Assembly: GCF_020711195.1 (NCBI RefSeq)
Contig: NZ_JAJFAT010000010.1
Coordinates: 52,737-116,736, forward strand
From: Halanaerobium polyolivorans
GTDB taxonomy: Bacteria; Bacillota; Halanaerobiia; Halanaerobiales; Halanaerobiaceae
Direction of reading: 5' to 3'
Length of the DNA stretch: 64,000 bases
Below, one piece after another: positions 7,631 through 16,391 of the stretch. Position 1 is the stretch's first letter, and each line of letters starts with the position of its first letter. The notes below the pieces were generated by a model. That model did no database searches. It was given only the letters and a program-made list of their open reading frames with translations, and was not told the origin of the DNA. A program made the position numbers and the translations under genes.

Positions 7631-8797
7631 TTAAGCCTTTAAAAAATCTAAGGCGAATTTTGCATAAAGAGCTGCTGATACTTTTAATGCAGCTTCATCA
7701 ATATTAAATTTCGGATGATGGTGGGGATGATATTCGACCTTATCCTCATTTTTAGAACCAACAAAGGCAAAAACTCCTGGCAGCTCTGCAGTATAAAATG
7801 AGAAATCTTCTCCACCGGTTGTTTTTTCTACATGGGCTAAACTTTCTTCACCAAAAAGATCGACTACCGATTTTTGACCAATTTCTGTCATCTCTTCATC
7901 ATTTATACAGGGAAGAGTCAGCTTATTATACTCCATCTCTATTGAAGCTCTATAACCCTGAGCTGTTTCCGAAGCTACCCTTTCTATCATTTGGGGAAAT
8001 TTATCATTTAGCTCCTTACTAAAACAGCGGGTTGTCCCTTCTAAATAGGCCTTACCTGGCAGCACATTAAATCTAGAACCTGATTTAAATATACCAACAC
8101 TTAAAACAGAAGGATCAAGTGGACTTATTTCTCTACTGACAATAGACTGTAGATTCATAACCACTGCTGCTCCTGCAGTTAAAGCATCAACACCCTGCTG
8201 GGGCATTGAGCCGTGTCCCCCTTTACCTTTGACATCGATTTTAAATAGATTTACCGCAGCCATCCTGGGACCAGCTTCAAGTGAAACTTTACCTGTTTGC
8301 AGCTCATTCCAGAGGTGGATTCCCATCACAGAATCAACATCAGCTAAAACACCAGCTTCAACCATAGCTTTGGCACCTTCTGCCACTTCTTCTCCAGGTT
8401 GAAAGAGCAGCTTAACCTTACCGCTGAATTCTTCTTTAAGTTCATTAATTATCTTGGCAGCTGTCAGTAGAGAAGCAGTGTGCCCATCATGACCACAGCC
8501 GTGCATCAAGCCATCATTTTGAGATTTATATTCTAGATCATTTTCTTCTTCAAGTTCTAAAGCATCCATATCAGCTCTAAGAGCGATTGTCTTATCACCT
8601 TTTTTTCCTTCTATGGTTGCTACAACACCAGTTCCAGCAACGATTTCTGTTGCTAAGCCTAGTTTTTCTAACTCTTCTGCCACTCTGGCTGAAGTTCTCT
8701 CTTCCTGCATACTAGCCTCTGGATGCATATGAAATTCTCGGCGCATTTCTACGGCATAAGCAAAATGTTTTTCTGCCAATTCTTTAATTTTATCCAT
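7631..8797 (-). CDS. M20D family amidohydrolase, first copy
   Basis: A 388-residue M20D zinc amidohydrolase with MHGCGHDGHTASLL near residue 100, PGEEV in the place of the catalytic Glu, and YHPHHHPKFN near the end. I chose the ATG at 8795-8797 because AGGTGG lies directly upstream and overlaps a possible GTG start nine bases earlier. The gene overlaps the end of the carbamoylase-type gene by 8 bases, suggesting translational coupling. It is similar throughout to the next gene, so the pair arose by tandem duplication. Probable role: release of free amino acids from N-acyl derivatives after uptake. Confidence 0.9.
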   Translation of the reverse strand: MDKIKELAEKHFAYAVEMRREFHMHPEASMQEERTSARVAEELEKLGLATEIVAGTGVVATIEGKKGDKTIALRADMDALELEEENDLEYKSQNDGLMHGCGHDGHTASLLTAAKIINELKEEFSGKVKLLFQPGEEVAEGAKAMVEAGVLADVDSVMGIHLWNELQTGKVSLEAGPRMAAVNLFKIDVKGKGGHGSMPQQGVDALTAGAAVVMNLQSIVSREISPLDPSVLSVGIFKSGSRFNVLPGKAYLEGTTRCFSKELNDKFPQMIERVASETAQGYRASIEMEYNKLTLPCINDEEMTEIGQKSVVDLFGEESLAHVEKTTGGEDFSFYTAELPGVFAFVGSKNEDKVEYHPHHHPKFNIDEAALKVSAALYAKFALDFLKA

Positions 8798-10031
8798 TCT
8801 GACCACCTAGATCCTTTACAGACTGATAAATTACCTCTATACCTTTTTGTAGGTCCTCATAATCTGTCCATTCCTCAGGACAGTGACTTCTACCACCTTT
8901 GCTGGGGACAAAAACAAGTCCCACATCTGTCATCCCAGCCATAACCATTGCATCATGACCTGCTCCACTGATCATTTTTTTATAGCTAAAACCATTTTCT
9001 TTGGCATTTGCTTCAAAAAGAGCAAGTATCTCTTCAGACAGAGGTATTGGATCTACACTTAATAATTCATTGATTTCCCATTCAACAGCAGATTCTTTTT
9101 CTTCTTCTGCCAAAATACTTTGAATGGCATTTTTAACCTCTGCAACAAGTTCAGCTGATTTAGACCTGATATCAACCGTAAATTCAACTTCACCAGGAAC
9201 TATATTCGCAGCCCCAGGTTTTACTTCCAGTTCACCAACTGTTGCAACTGTACCTTCTCCAGCTCTAACAGCTGCTGCTTCAACCTCCTGAACAACTCTA
9301 GTGGCACTTAAAAGAGCATCCTTACGCATATCCATCGGGGTAGTTCCGGCATGATCAGGTCTTCCTGTGAGCTTAACTTTAAATTCATTGATTCCAACTA
9401 TAAAGTCGACCAGACCAAGATCTGTACCTTCATTTTCTAAAACCGGCCCCTGTTCTATATGAAGTTCGATAAAAGCTTTAATAGATTCTGGATCTCTAGC
9501 TGCATCTTTAATTTTTTTGGGCTCAAAACCGTGTTTTTTAAGCTCTTCTGCCATGGAGATTCCAGCTTTATCTTTGTAATTAAGCAGATCCTGATATGAT
9601 ATAGCTCCAAGCATAGCTCTACTACCATAAAGACCGGAACCAAATCTGCCTCCTTCTTCTTCGATTAAAGCTACAAATTCAATCGGATGCTGAGTTTTAA
9701 AACCTTCTTCTTTAAGTAATGTCATGACTTCTAAGGCCATTATTACACCTGCTGGTCCATCAAAATGGCCTCCATTTTTCACAGAGTCATAGTGAGAGCC
9801 GATCATAATTGCTGGAGCCTCTGGATTCTCTCCCTCAATTCTGCCGAATAAATTACCAGCCTGATCTTCATAGGCTTCTACCCCAATCTTTTTCAGTTCC
9901 TTTTTTAAATATTTTCTTGCTGCTTGTTCTTCTTTGGTAAAGCTAAATCTAGTTAAACCTTCTCCTGAATCTGTATTAAATTCTGAAAGCTTTGTTAAAT
10001 GCTTTTTAATTCTTATTAAACTACTTTCCAT
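8790..10031 (-). CDS. Zn-dependent N-carbamoyl-L-amino-acid / allantoate amidohydrolase family
   Basis: A 413-residue M20 hydrolase of the AllC/HyuC/AtzC group. Visible motifs include MIGSHYDSVKNGGHFDGPAG near residue 80 (first metal ligands), IEEEGGRFGSGLYGSRAM near residue 125, ELHIEQGPVLE near residue 190, and the GAGHDA and SKGGRSHCPEEW signatures near residues 360 and 380. It should hydrolyse an N-carbamoyl or ureido amino acid. The second ATG (10029-10031) fits better, since GGAAGG lies nine bases before it but touches the first ATG. It is the second gene of the operon, after the transporter, with the two M20D enzymes downstream. Confidence 0.88.
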   Translation of the reverse strand: MESSLIRIKKHLTKLSEFNTDSGEGLTRFSFTKEEQAARKYLKKELKKIGVEAYEDQAGNLFGRIEGENPEAPAIMIGSHYDSVKNGGHFDGPAGVIMALEVMTLLKEEGFKTQHPIEFVALIEEEGGRFGSGLYGSRAMLGAISYQDLLNYKDKAGISMAEELKKHGFEPKKIKDAARDPESIKAFIELHIEQGPVLENEGTDLGLVDFIVGINEFKVKLTGRPDHAGTTPMDMRKDALLSATRVVQEVEAAAVRAGEGTVATVGELEVKPGAANIVPGEVEFTVDIRSKSAELVAEVKNAIQSILAEEEKESAVEWEINELLSVDPIPLSEEILALFEANAKENGFSYKKMISGAGHDAMVMAGMTDVGLVFVPSKGGRSHCPEEWTDYEDLQKGIEVIYQSVKDLGGQNG

Positions 10032-10093
10032 ATTTTCCATCCTTCCTACTCCAAGCTATTCCCGTTTATATATCACCCTGACTAGCCTCTATT

Positions 10094-11275
10094 TTAGAGG
10101 AAGTTAACAAAAATACCGGCGATAATTACTGAAGCTATTGTAACTGTGGTAAAACCACCAACAAGCATTTCGGGAAGCATTTCACTCATTAAAAATTTCT
10201 TTTCTTCTTCATTTTCAGCCAGTGCTTTTGCACCTTCTTCTGTTAATATATAGTTTGGTGGGAAACCATAAAGTGCTGTCAAAGCGATTGCAAAAGACAT
10301 TTCTTTAGTATAGCCCAATAATTTACCAATTAAGATCGATAAGATAGCCATTCCTGTTACACCAAAAACTATAATCCCAACTAGTGGACCAGCCAGTTCA
10401 GCCAGCATTGTCGGGGTGGCATCAGAAAGACCGGCAAAGATAAAGGCCATTAAAATAGTAATCAAAAAGCCAAATGAATTAGAAAGATTAAGCGGTCTTT
10501 TTTCCACAAAACCGATCGCATTGGCAATAACACCAAAAATCAAACAGTATACAAAAGGTGAAATACCTAAATATGGATCTAAGAAAGTACCTACTGCTAC
10601 AGCAGCCCAGGCTGTTAAACCTAATTTGGCTAAGAGCACATAAGTTGTACTATATTTTTCTGGAACTGGTGGTATCAATTTCTTAGAATTCTCTTCTTCT
10701 GTATCTGCCTCAACCTCTTTGTATTCTATTTCTCCTTTTCTATAACCTTCGATCAACCGTGTCCCTTCAATTTTAAGCATCAATGAAGTTAAAGGATAAC
10801 CGAGAAAGCCCTGCATAACATAAGTAATAATAGCTAAAACTGCCATCTGTTCTAAGCCAAGTCCTGCTGCAGCTTCATTCATGATAATTGCTGCTACAAC
10901 TCCTCCAGTTAATGGTGGAGTGGCAGTAACTGCTGCCTCAAACCCAAAAACTGCAGAACCAATAGTCATTGTTAAAGAAATAATACCCGCGATACCAACA
11001 AGGGCAATAACCACACTTCTCCACTGAGCTGCCAGTTCTTTAACAGAAAGCAGGGTCCCCATATGGGTTATCAAAAGATACATTGATAAATAAACTACCG
11101 GGGTCTGAAAACCTGCCTGGGCAACTATATCACCAGGGAAAAATGTCCAAAAGCCAAATAAAAATAATAGTGCTGCTACAAATACCGAGGGAATAAATGC
11201 CTTGGTTTTTGCCGAAATAACGTCTCCAACTGCTAGAATAATTAGTACGATTGAAAATGCCATTAATAAACTCAT
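10094..11275 (-). CDS. Multi-pass membrane transporter, family not certain
   Basis: A 393-residue protein with about ten to eleven hydrophobic segments and a charged cytoplasmic loop (KGEIEYKEVEADTEEE) near residue 195. A glycine/proline-rich helix ATPPLTGGVVAAIIMNEAAA near residue 140 resembles those of GltS-like and other ion-coupled carriers, but I cannot name the family. The true start is the ATG at 11273-11275, preceded by GAGGAGGAAATTT; the frame extends 29 codons upstream without a ribosome site. As first gene before three M20 hydrolases, it most likely imports their substrates, an N-acyl or N-carbamoyl amino acid. The divergent GAF/CdaR regulator probably controls it. Confidence 0.75.
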   Translation of the reverse strand: MSLLMAFSIVLIILAVGDVISAKTKAFIPSVFVAALLFLFGFWTFFPGDIVAQAGFQTPVVYLSMYLLITHMGTLLSVKELAAQWRSVVIALVGIAGIISLTMTIGSAVFGFEAAVTATPPLTGGVVAAIIMNEAAAGLGLEQMAVLAIITYVMQGFLGYPLTSLMLKIEGTRLIEGYRKGEIEYKEVEADTEEENSKKLIPPVPEKYSTTYVLLAKLGLTAWAAVAVGTFLDPYLGISPFVYCLIFGVIANAIGFVEKRPLNLSNSFGFLITILMAFIFAGLSDATPTMLAELAGPLVGIIVFGVTGMAILSILIGKLLGYTKEMSFAIALTALYGFPPNYILTEEGAKALAENEEEKKFLMSEMLPEMLVGGFTTVTIASVIIAGIFVNFL

Positions 11276-11487
11276 AAATTTCCTCCTCGTTTTGCTTCTA
11301 CTCTGATACTTTTCAATTATTATAACAATAATAATTGGCTGTGACCATATTGTATACACCAAAGTTTGACTCAGTTATTAGTTCTAAACATTGAATTTAT
11401 CTCAATAAGGTTATATAATATTTTTAAATAAAGGCAAAATATTTGCCCAAATCTAAATTATTACTTTAAAAACAGAGGGGTTTTCTC

Positions 11488-13308
11488 ATGAAAGTAAAAG
11501 AAAATAAATTAATAAAAATGCATTCATTATTGGAAACAATCAAACTATTGAATTCAGAAAAAAACGTAGATACAATTTTAAAAACTCTGATGACAAAATC
11601 ACTTGAGCTTACTCCTGGTGGAGATATGGGAGCTATTTTTTTAATGAACGAAGCTAGCGGCTTTTTAGAAGTATATGCTTCCTATGGTATGGGAGATGCT
11701 GTTAAAGATGTACAGTTAAAAGCAGGTGAATCAATGACTGGGCAAACATATGCTAAAAAAGAGACCATGTTTTTTCGAGACAGCAAAGCCGTGCAAAAAG
11801 CAATGAACAAAATGCGCAATAAGAATAAGAGGCTGGCCCTTGAAGCTAGAGTATTAGCTGAAAAAATCCAGGGTGCAATCTGCTGTCCACTGATCTATAA
11901 AAATGAAGCAATAGGTGTACTTGTAGTTGATAATACCAGTGATGAACATTCACTTAAAGATGAAGATGTAGAGTTTTTAAACGATATTTCTGTTCAGGCT
12001 ACCATAGCCATCATCAATGCCAGAAATTATAAAAGACAGCTGCAGGCAAATAAAAAACTGCAGAAATATAATCGTATTATTCAGGAACAAAAAAACAAGT
12101 ATAAATATACAAACAGCCTCCATACCAAACTAACTAATATGATTTTAAGTGGTTCGTCTATCAAAGAAATACTACAGGAACTAAAAAATATGATAGGAAA
12201 AGATATTTTTATATTGGATATTTTTTATAATCTGCGCTATCATTCTTTTGCCGAAGATGCTCAACTTAAAGAGATTAGTGATAATTTAGCTGAACTAATT
12301 CCTTATCTGAGAAAAGAAAAAACAGCTTACATAAAAAAAGCCGAGGCTATTAACATTGTCATATTCCCGATAATAGTAAAAAAAGAGGTTATGGGCTGGT
12401 TTTGTGTATTAAATAACTCGCAATCTAAACTAGATGAGCTTGATAAAATAACTGCTGAAAGAGCAACAACAATCATCGCTTTAGAACTAATAAAAGAACA
12501 GGAAATCTCAGATATGGAACAATCACTTAAAGGTGATTTTCTAGACAGCCTACTGCTGAATAATGACTGTGCCTTTATCAAAAAATCAGCTTTAAGTTAT
12601 GGTTTTAACTTTGATAAAAATCATCAAATTATAGTAATCGAGTTTGCACTTAAATCAAATAATGAACAACAGAATAAAAAGCTACTCAAAAAATATTATC
12701 ATCTTATTAATAAAAAGAGTAAAGAATTTTTCCCAAATTCCATCGCTCTGATCAAAAGAAATATGATTATCATCATTATAGAAGAACTTGATAATAAAGC
12801 TGAAGACAAAATTAAAAAATTCAATCAAAAATTAAATAAGATCTTTTCTCCAATTTTTGCTTTTAAAGAAGATGATTTTTCCTATAAGATGGTAGTAAGC
12901 AGTTCTTTTAAAAAGATTGATGATTTTAAAGAAGCATATTTTCAGGCAATAAATACTCTGCCAATGCTTGAAAAAAAGCAGGATAAAAACTATGCTTTTT
13001 ATGACCAACTAGAAATCAAAAAACTGCTCAGCAAAAATGATGCTGAAGAGCTGGCAGCATTTGCAGAAAAAATACTAAAACCACTTAAAGATTATGGTAA
13101 TTCGTCTAAAAATGATCTGATCAAAACCCTAAAAGTATATTTGCAGAGCAACTGCAGCTGGACAACAAGCAAGGAAAAACTCCATATCCATGGTAATACC
13201 TTAAGCTATCGCTTGAACAGGATTAAGGAGATTTTAAATATTGACTTTGATGATTATAATGACCGCTTAAAACTGCAGCTTGCCTTTGAAATCGAGGATA
13301 TTATTTAA
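11488..13308 (+). CDS. GAF-domain CdaR/PucR family transcriptional regulator
   Basis: The 606-residue protein has an N-terminal GAF domain (about 20-185, with GGDMGAIFL and AICCPLIY), a coiled linker, a weaker second GAF-like region (about 210-350), a CdaR GGDEF-like segment (about 360-490) and a C-terminal PucR helix-turn-helix (about 545-606) with the typical HIHGNTLSYRLNRIKEIL. Such regulators sense small ligands and usually activate catabolic genes. It is divergent from the transporter/M20 operon, whose promoter lies in the shared gap 11276-11487, so that operon is the likely target. CAGAGGGG precedes the ATG. The ligand is unknown. Confidence 0.88.
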   Translation: MKVKENKLIKMHSLLETIKLLNSEKNVDTILKTLMTKSLELTPGGDMGAIFLMNEASGFLEVYASYGMGDAVKDVQLKAGESMTGQTYAKKETMFFRDSKAVQKAMNKMRNKNKRLALEARVLAEKIQGAICCPLIYKNEAIGVLVVDNTSDEHSLKDEDVEFLNDISVQATIAIINARNYKRQLQANKKLQKYNRIIQEQKNKYKYTNSLHTKLTNMILSGSSIKEILQELKNMIGKDIFILDIFYNLRYHSFAEDAQLKEISDNLAELIPYLRKEKTAYIKKAEAINIVIFPIIVKKEVMGWFCVLNNSQSKLDELDKITAERATTIIALELIKEQEISDMEQSLKGDFLDSLLLNNDCAFIKKSALSYGFNFDKNHQIIVIEFALKSNNEQQNKKLLKKYYHLINKKSKEFFPNSIALIKRNMIIIIIEELDNKAEDKIKKFNQKLNKIFSPIFAFKEDDFSYKMVVSSSFKKIDDFKEAYFQAINTLPMLEKKQDKNYAFYDQLEIKKLLSKNDAEELAAFAEKILKPLKDYGNSSKNDLIKTLKVYLQSNCSWTTSKEKLHIHGNTLSYRLNRIKEILNIDFDDYNDRLKLQLAFEIEDII

Positions 13309-13346
13309 TTTTTAATCAATCAGGCTTAATTTAAGGAGTTGAAATT

Positions 13347-13673
13347 ATGAATGAAGAACTGATCCGTCTTTCATATTATCTTTTTGGAACTATCTGTCTC
13401 TGGCTTTTATTTATTGAAGCTGGGGAAAAAGGCTGGAAATCTTTAATCCCTATCTACAATATTTATATTATTAGCAAAATCGCCGATAAACCTACCTGGT
13501 GGTTGATACTGCTTTTTATCCCGATAGCTAATGTAATTATTGCTTTAATCTTATTTGTTAATTTTATTAAAAAGTTTAATCAGCCGGCCTGGCATGCAAT
13601 TTTGCTGCTCTTTATTCCCCACCTCTATGTTTTTTATATAGCTTTTAGCGATAAAATAGTCTATAAAAATTAA
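13347..13673 (+). CDS. Small DUF5684-type membrane protein
   Basis: A 108-residue protein with four hydrophobic segments and the pattern KGWKSLIPIYNIY, followed by KPTWWLILLFIPIANVI and a final helix, typical of DUF5684 membrane proteins often annotated near signal peptidases. Function unknown. AAGGAGTTG precedes the ATG, 38 bases after the regulator's stop on the same strand, so it may be cotranscribed with the regulator. A strong hairpin terminator follows. Confidence 0.75.
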   Translation: MNEELIRLSYYLFGTICLWLLFIEAGEKGWKSLIPIYNIYIISKIADKPTWWLILLFIPIANVIIALILFVNFIKKFNQPAWHAILLLFIPHLYVFYIAFSDKIVYKN

Positions 13674-13686
13674 AGCTATATTTTAA

Positions 13687-13713
13687 AATCCCCTGCTTAA
13701 AAAGCAGGGGATT
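13687..13713. terminator. Bidirectional terminator between convergent genes
   Basis: A perfect 12-bp stem, AATCCCCTGCTT pairing with AAGCAGGGGATT around AAA. T-rich sequence follows on both strands, so it can end both the DUF5684 transcript and the aldolase transcript. Confidence 0.85.
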
Positions 13714-13725
13714 AATTTATTCTTA

Positions 13726-13753
13726 TTAAGTTATTGAAGTTAAGTTATTGAAG
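13726..13753. repeat. 14-bp tandem duplication at the aldolase stop codon
   Basis: TTAAGTTATTGAAG occurs twice head to tail (13726-13739 and 13740-13753). The right copy encodes the last residues and stop of the aldolase gene; the left copy lies just past the stop. Confidence 0.8.
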
Positions 13754-14627
13754 CCTGATAGATTTTATCAGCCGCATCTTTTAAAACCTGATCAAATTCT
13801 TCATCACTCTGTTCAACATGTAAGTCTTGAAGCAGAGCTCTGGAGAAACTGGCGATTAAACCATGATTCTCACTTAACTTATCAACAGCTTCCTCTTGGC
13901 TGTAACCTCCAGATAATGCTACAACCCTCAGAACCTGAGGATGTTCTATCAATTCTGTATAAAAATCAGCCTCATCCGGAATTGAAAGTTTGAACATCAA
14001 AATTTTATCTGATTCAAGCTTTTCCAGCTGTTTTAAGATCTCATCTTTTAAGATTGCTTCGGCTTCTGCTTTATCTTCGATATCAATATTAACTTCTGGT
14101 TCTAAAATTGGAACAAATCCAGCCTCAACTATTTTTTTACCATATTCAAACTGCTGCTCAACTATTTTCTTGATGCCTTCTGGATTGGCACTATGGATAA
14201 CAGAACGCATCTTGGTACCAAAAATATTATTTTCTTTGGCACTTTCGAGCAGCTGATCAAGCTCTGTCATTTCTTTCATCAGCTGAACCCCATCTTCTAG
14301 CTCTTCTTTGCCCTCATCTACCTTAAGGAAGGGAATAACTCCTTTTTCTTCCCAAAGATAATCTCCGGTAGGCATTCCTTCCATAGAGCGCTCCATGGTT
14401 TCTTTAAACAAAATCGCTCCCAGAATCTTTTGAGAAGTAAAGGCAGGACTGGTTATTACCCTAGTCCGCATTTGATGAATAAGATCAAACATTTCATCTT
14501 CACTATCATATTCATCTTCTGCTATTCCATAGCCTTCAAGAGCACCAGGTGTACTACCACCACTCTGATCAAGAGCTGCAATAAAGCCTCTACCGTTCAT
14601 CATACGTTCGAACTGTTTTTTATTCAT
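13740..14627 (-). CDS. Class I fructose-bisphosphate aldolase, copy A
   Basis: A 295-residue cytoplasmic class I (Schiff-base) aldolase of the bacterial Fda type, cleaving fructose-1,6-bisphosphate to the two triose phosphates in glycolysis or the reverse in gluconeogenesis. Family hallmarks are [20 protein letters not shown] at residues 15-34, PFLKVDEG near 108, GTKMRSVIH near 140, PILEPEVNI near 175, the lysine in [13 protein letters not shown] near 215 and ALSGGYS near 240. The start at 14625-14627 gives the same 295-residue length as the paralogue at 17354-18241; GGGGTG lies upstream. It is monocistronic. Confidence 0.92.
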   Translation of the reverse strand: MNKKQFERMMNGRGFIAALDQSGGSTPGALEGYGIAEDEYDSEDEMFDLIHQMRTRVITSPAFTSQKILGAILFKETMERSMEGMPTGDYLWEEKGVIPFLKVDEGKEELEDGVQLMKEMTELDQLLESAKENNIFGTKMRSVIHSANPEGIKKIVEQQFEYGKKIVEAGFVPILEPEVNIDIEDKAEAEAILKDEILKQLEKLESDKILMFKLSIPDEADFYTELIEHPQVLRVVALSGGYSQEEAVDKLSENHGLIASFSRALLQDLHVEQSDEEFDQVLKDAADKIYQASIT

Positions 14628-14738
14628 TAATATACACCCCATTTGTTAATATTTCTCAGATTTTTATTCTAAACTTTATTATATAATTATCTGAACGAAA
14701 TTACAAATGATAGCAGTAACTTTTAGCATTAAAGCTTT

Positions 14739-14990
14739 TTAGAGGTTAGAACTGCTGGATCCTCCATCGATCACAATCGAACTACCATTAATATAGCTTG
14801 ATTTTGGTGAAGATAAAAATGCAACCAAATCTCCTAATTCAGCCGGTGACCCTATTTTTTGCAGAGGAATATTATTTCTCTTAGAATCTAAAGCTTCTGC
14901 ATAGCTCTGAAACTTTCCTGCTGCAGCCCTGCCCAAGCCACTGCTGGAAGCAATAATTATTGCTGAATTACCTCTGATTGCAAGATCCAT
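14739..14990 (-). pseudogene. Short-chain dehydrogenase with its middle deleted
   Basis: The 83-residue frame joins the N-terminal SDR nucleotide-binding segment (MDLAIRGNSAIIIASSSGLGRAAA) directly to the C-terminal part of the same family (IGSPAELGDLVAFLSSPKSS, then YINGSSIVIDGGS). Normal SDRs are about 250-265 residues, so about 175 residues with the Ser-Tyr-Lys catalytic site are missing while the reading frame stays open. The ribosome site AAGGAGTGTG before the ATG at 14988-14990 is intact. It is the last gene of the QueG-like/HDAC/HhH cluster. It cannot be an active dehydrogenase. Confidence 0.8.
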
Positions 14991-15006
14991 GCTCTCACAC
15001 TCCTTT

Positions 15007-15543
15007 TTAATGTAAATTGCCTTCTCTATGAACAACATCATAAGCAAATAATGCATAGCCAATTTGAGCTGGATTATACTTAGATTCTGCTGCCATTTTA
15101 CGAACAATCTTGATTATTTTTAGATAATCATCTGCTTTAAAGCTTTCTTTTTCTTGCTCGAAATAGCCTAGCCTCCATAAGCTGGCCCAGACCCTTGTAT
15201 CGATAACACAGTGATTTTCAGGATCTAATGAAGTTAAAATTGCAGAAGCAGTTGGAATACCAATTCCCATTAAACTGCTGTATAAAGCTAGTCTGGCAAA
15301 GGTATCATCAATCTCATAGGCCAAGGCTGTTATCTTTTCCACCCTAGCTTCGGGATTCTTTTTAACATGATAGGAACTTCTAGTTGAATTTAAATGAGCG
15401 AGTTCATAAAGTTCTTCTTTATTTAAATAAGATTTCTGATGATATTTCTCTCCTAACTCAGCTAGGGCAGCAGGATATAGACCTGAGGTATTATCATATT
15501 CATTTAAATATTTTGCATAATCTATACTTTTAATTATAATCAT
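15007..15543 (-). CDS. Helix-hairpin-helix (HhH-GPD-like) protein
   Basis: A 178-residue protein. The segment LMGIGIPTASAILTSLDPEN near residue 90, followed by CVIDTRVWASLWRLGY, has the helix-hairpin-helix with downstream aspartate seen in HhH-GPD DNA glycosylases and in uncharacterised relatives used in genome maintenance. The clear catalytic Lys of the bifunctional glycosylases and the iron-sulfur loop are not visible, so base-excision activity is unproven. It starts seven bases after the HDAC-like gene, so both are in one transcript. Confidence 0.65.
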   Translation of the reverse strand: MIIIKSIDYAKYLNEYDNTSGLYPAALAELGEKYHQKSYLNKEELYELAHLNSTRSSYHVKKNPEARVEKITALAYEIDDTFARLALYSSLMGIGIPTASAILTSLDPENHCVIDTRVWASLWRLGYFEQEKESFKADDYLKIIKIVRKMAAESKYNPAQIGYALFAYDVVHREGNLH

Positions 15544-15550
15544 CCCTTTC

Positions 15551-16378
15551 TTATGCTTCCAACCCTGTGATAAAATTATCTATATTTTTACCCAGCATTG
15601 CTGCATTATAGCCTCCCTCTAAAACGGCAAAGCTAGGCAGGCCAAGTTCTGCTATGAGCTGACCAATCTTGTAATAACCCTCAGAACTGATTCCCAGTGA
15701 TGCTAAAGGATCGTTTTGATAGGCATCAAAACCGGCTGAAACTGCTATTAATTCAAAATCTACTCCAGCTCTTAATGCTTTTTGAAGCAGTTTTTGCAGC
15801 TCCTTAAGATATTTTTCTTCACCTGGTATTTTTCTAAAAACATGGTTCAAACAATTTGCTCTACTCTGCAGACCACTACCCGGAAAAACTGCTTTGTGTA
15901 AAGATAGATAAACAATATCTTTTCTACCGAAAAAAATATCCTGAGTACCATTTCCATGGTGGCCATCAAAATCAATAATCAGAGTTTTTTTCTCTTCTTT
16001 TTCTACTGCTACTGCAAGATTATTAAAATAGCAAAAACCCATTAAATAATCCGCACCTGCATGATGGCCAGGTGGCCTCATTAAAGAAAAGCCATTACAA
16101 GAAGCTGCCTGCAGAGCTGCTCCAGCTGCCAGGGCTGCATAATCATAAATATTTTCATAGTTTGGACAATCAGAATTATAAAAATTATTTTCTTTTATTT
16201 TTATAAGCTGAGATTTGTTATGAACCAAGCTTAACTCTTCGGCTGCTGCTGCTTCAGCTTCAATAAAATTATAGCCTTTATTTTTTAAATAATCTGAAGC
16301 TTTTTCAAGTCTTTCTGGTGATTCGGGATGACCAGCCTTTTCAAATTCTAAAGCAGTTTTAGAAAAAACAATGTCCAT
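15551..16378 (-). CDS. Histone-deacetylase family protein (AcuC/APAH-like deacetylase)
   Basis: A 275-residue zinc deacetylase of the HDAC superfamily. RPPGHHA near residue 101 carries the catalytic histidine pair, DFDGHHGNGTQD near 137 carries the zinc ligands, AGFDAYQNDPL near 212 supplies another ligand Asp and LEGGYN near 255 closes the site. Bacterial members remove acetyl groups from proteins, acetylpolyamines or acetoin-metabolism enzymes. It lacks the extra C-terminal part of AcuC (about 380 residues), so the small type is more likely. It is 13 bases after the QueG-like gene. Confidence 0.88.
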   Translation of the reverse strand: MDIVFSKTALEFEKAGHPESPERLEKASDYLKNKGYNFIEAEAAAAEELSLVHNKSQLIKIKENNFYNSDCPNYENIYDYAALAAGAALQAASCNGFSLMRPPGHHAGADYLMGFCYFNNLAVAVEKEEKKTLIIDFDGHHGNGTQDIFFGRKDIVYLSLHKAVFPGSGLQSRANCLNHVFRKIPGEEKYLKELQKLLQKALRAGVDFELIAVSAGFDAYQNDPLASLGISSEGYYKIGQLIAELGLPSFAVLEGGYNAAMLGKNIDNFITGLEA

Positions 16379-16391
16379 AAATCAGCCTCCC

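Noticed and set aside
11351..11358. TGTATACA palindrome as regulator site for the M20 operon
   Set aside because: Only eight bases, AT-rich, a single copy; too weak to support.
10094..11362. Longer start for the transporter at 11362
   Set aside because: The extra 29 residues are polar, lack a ribosome site and cover the divergent promoter region; a strong GAGGAGG stands before the internal ATG at 11275.
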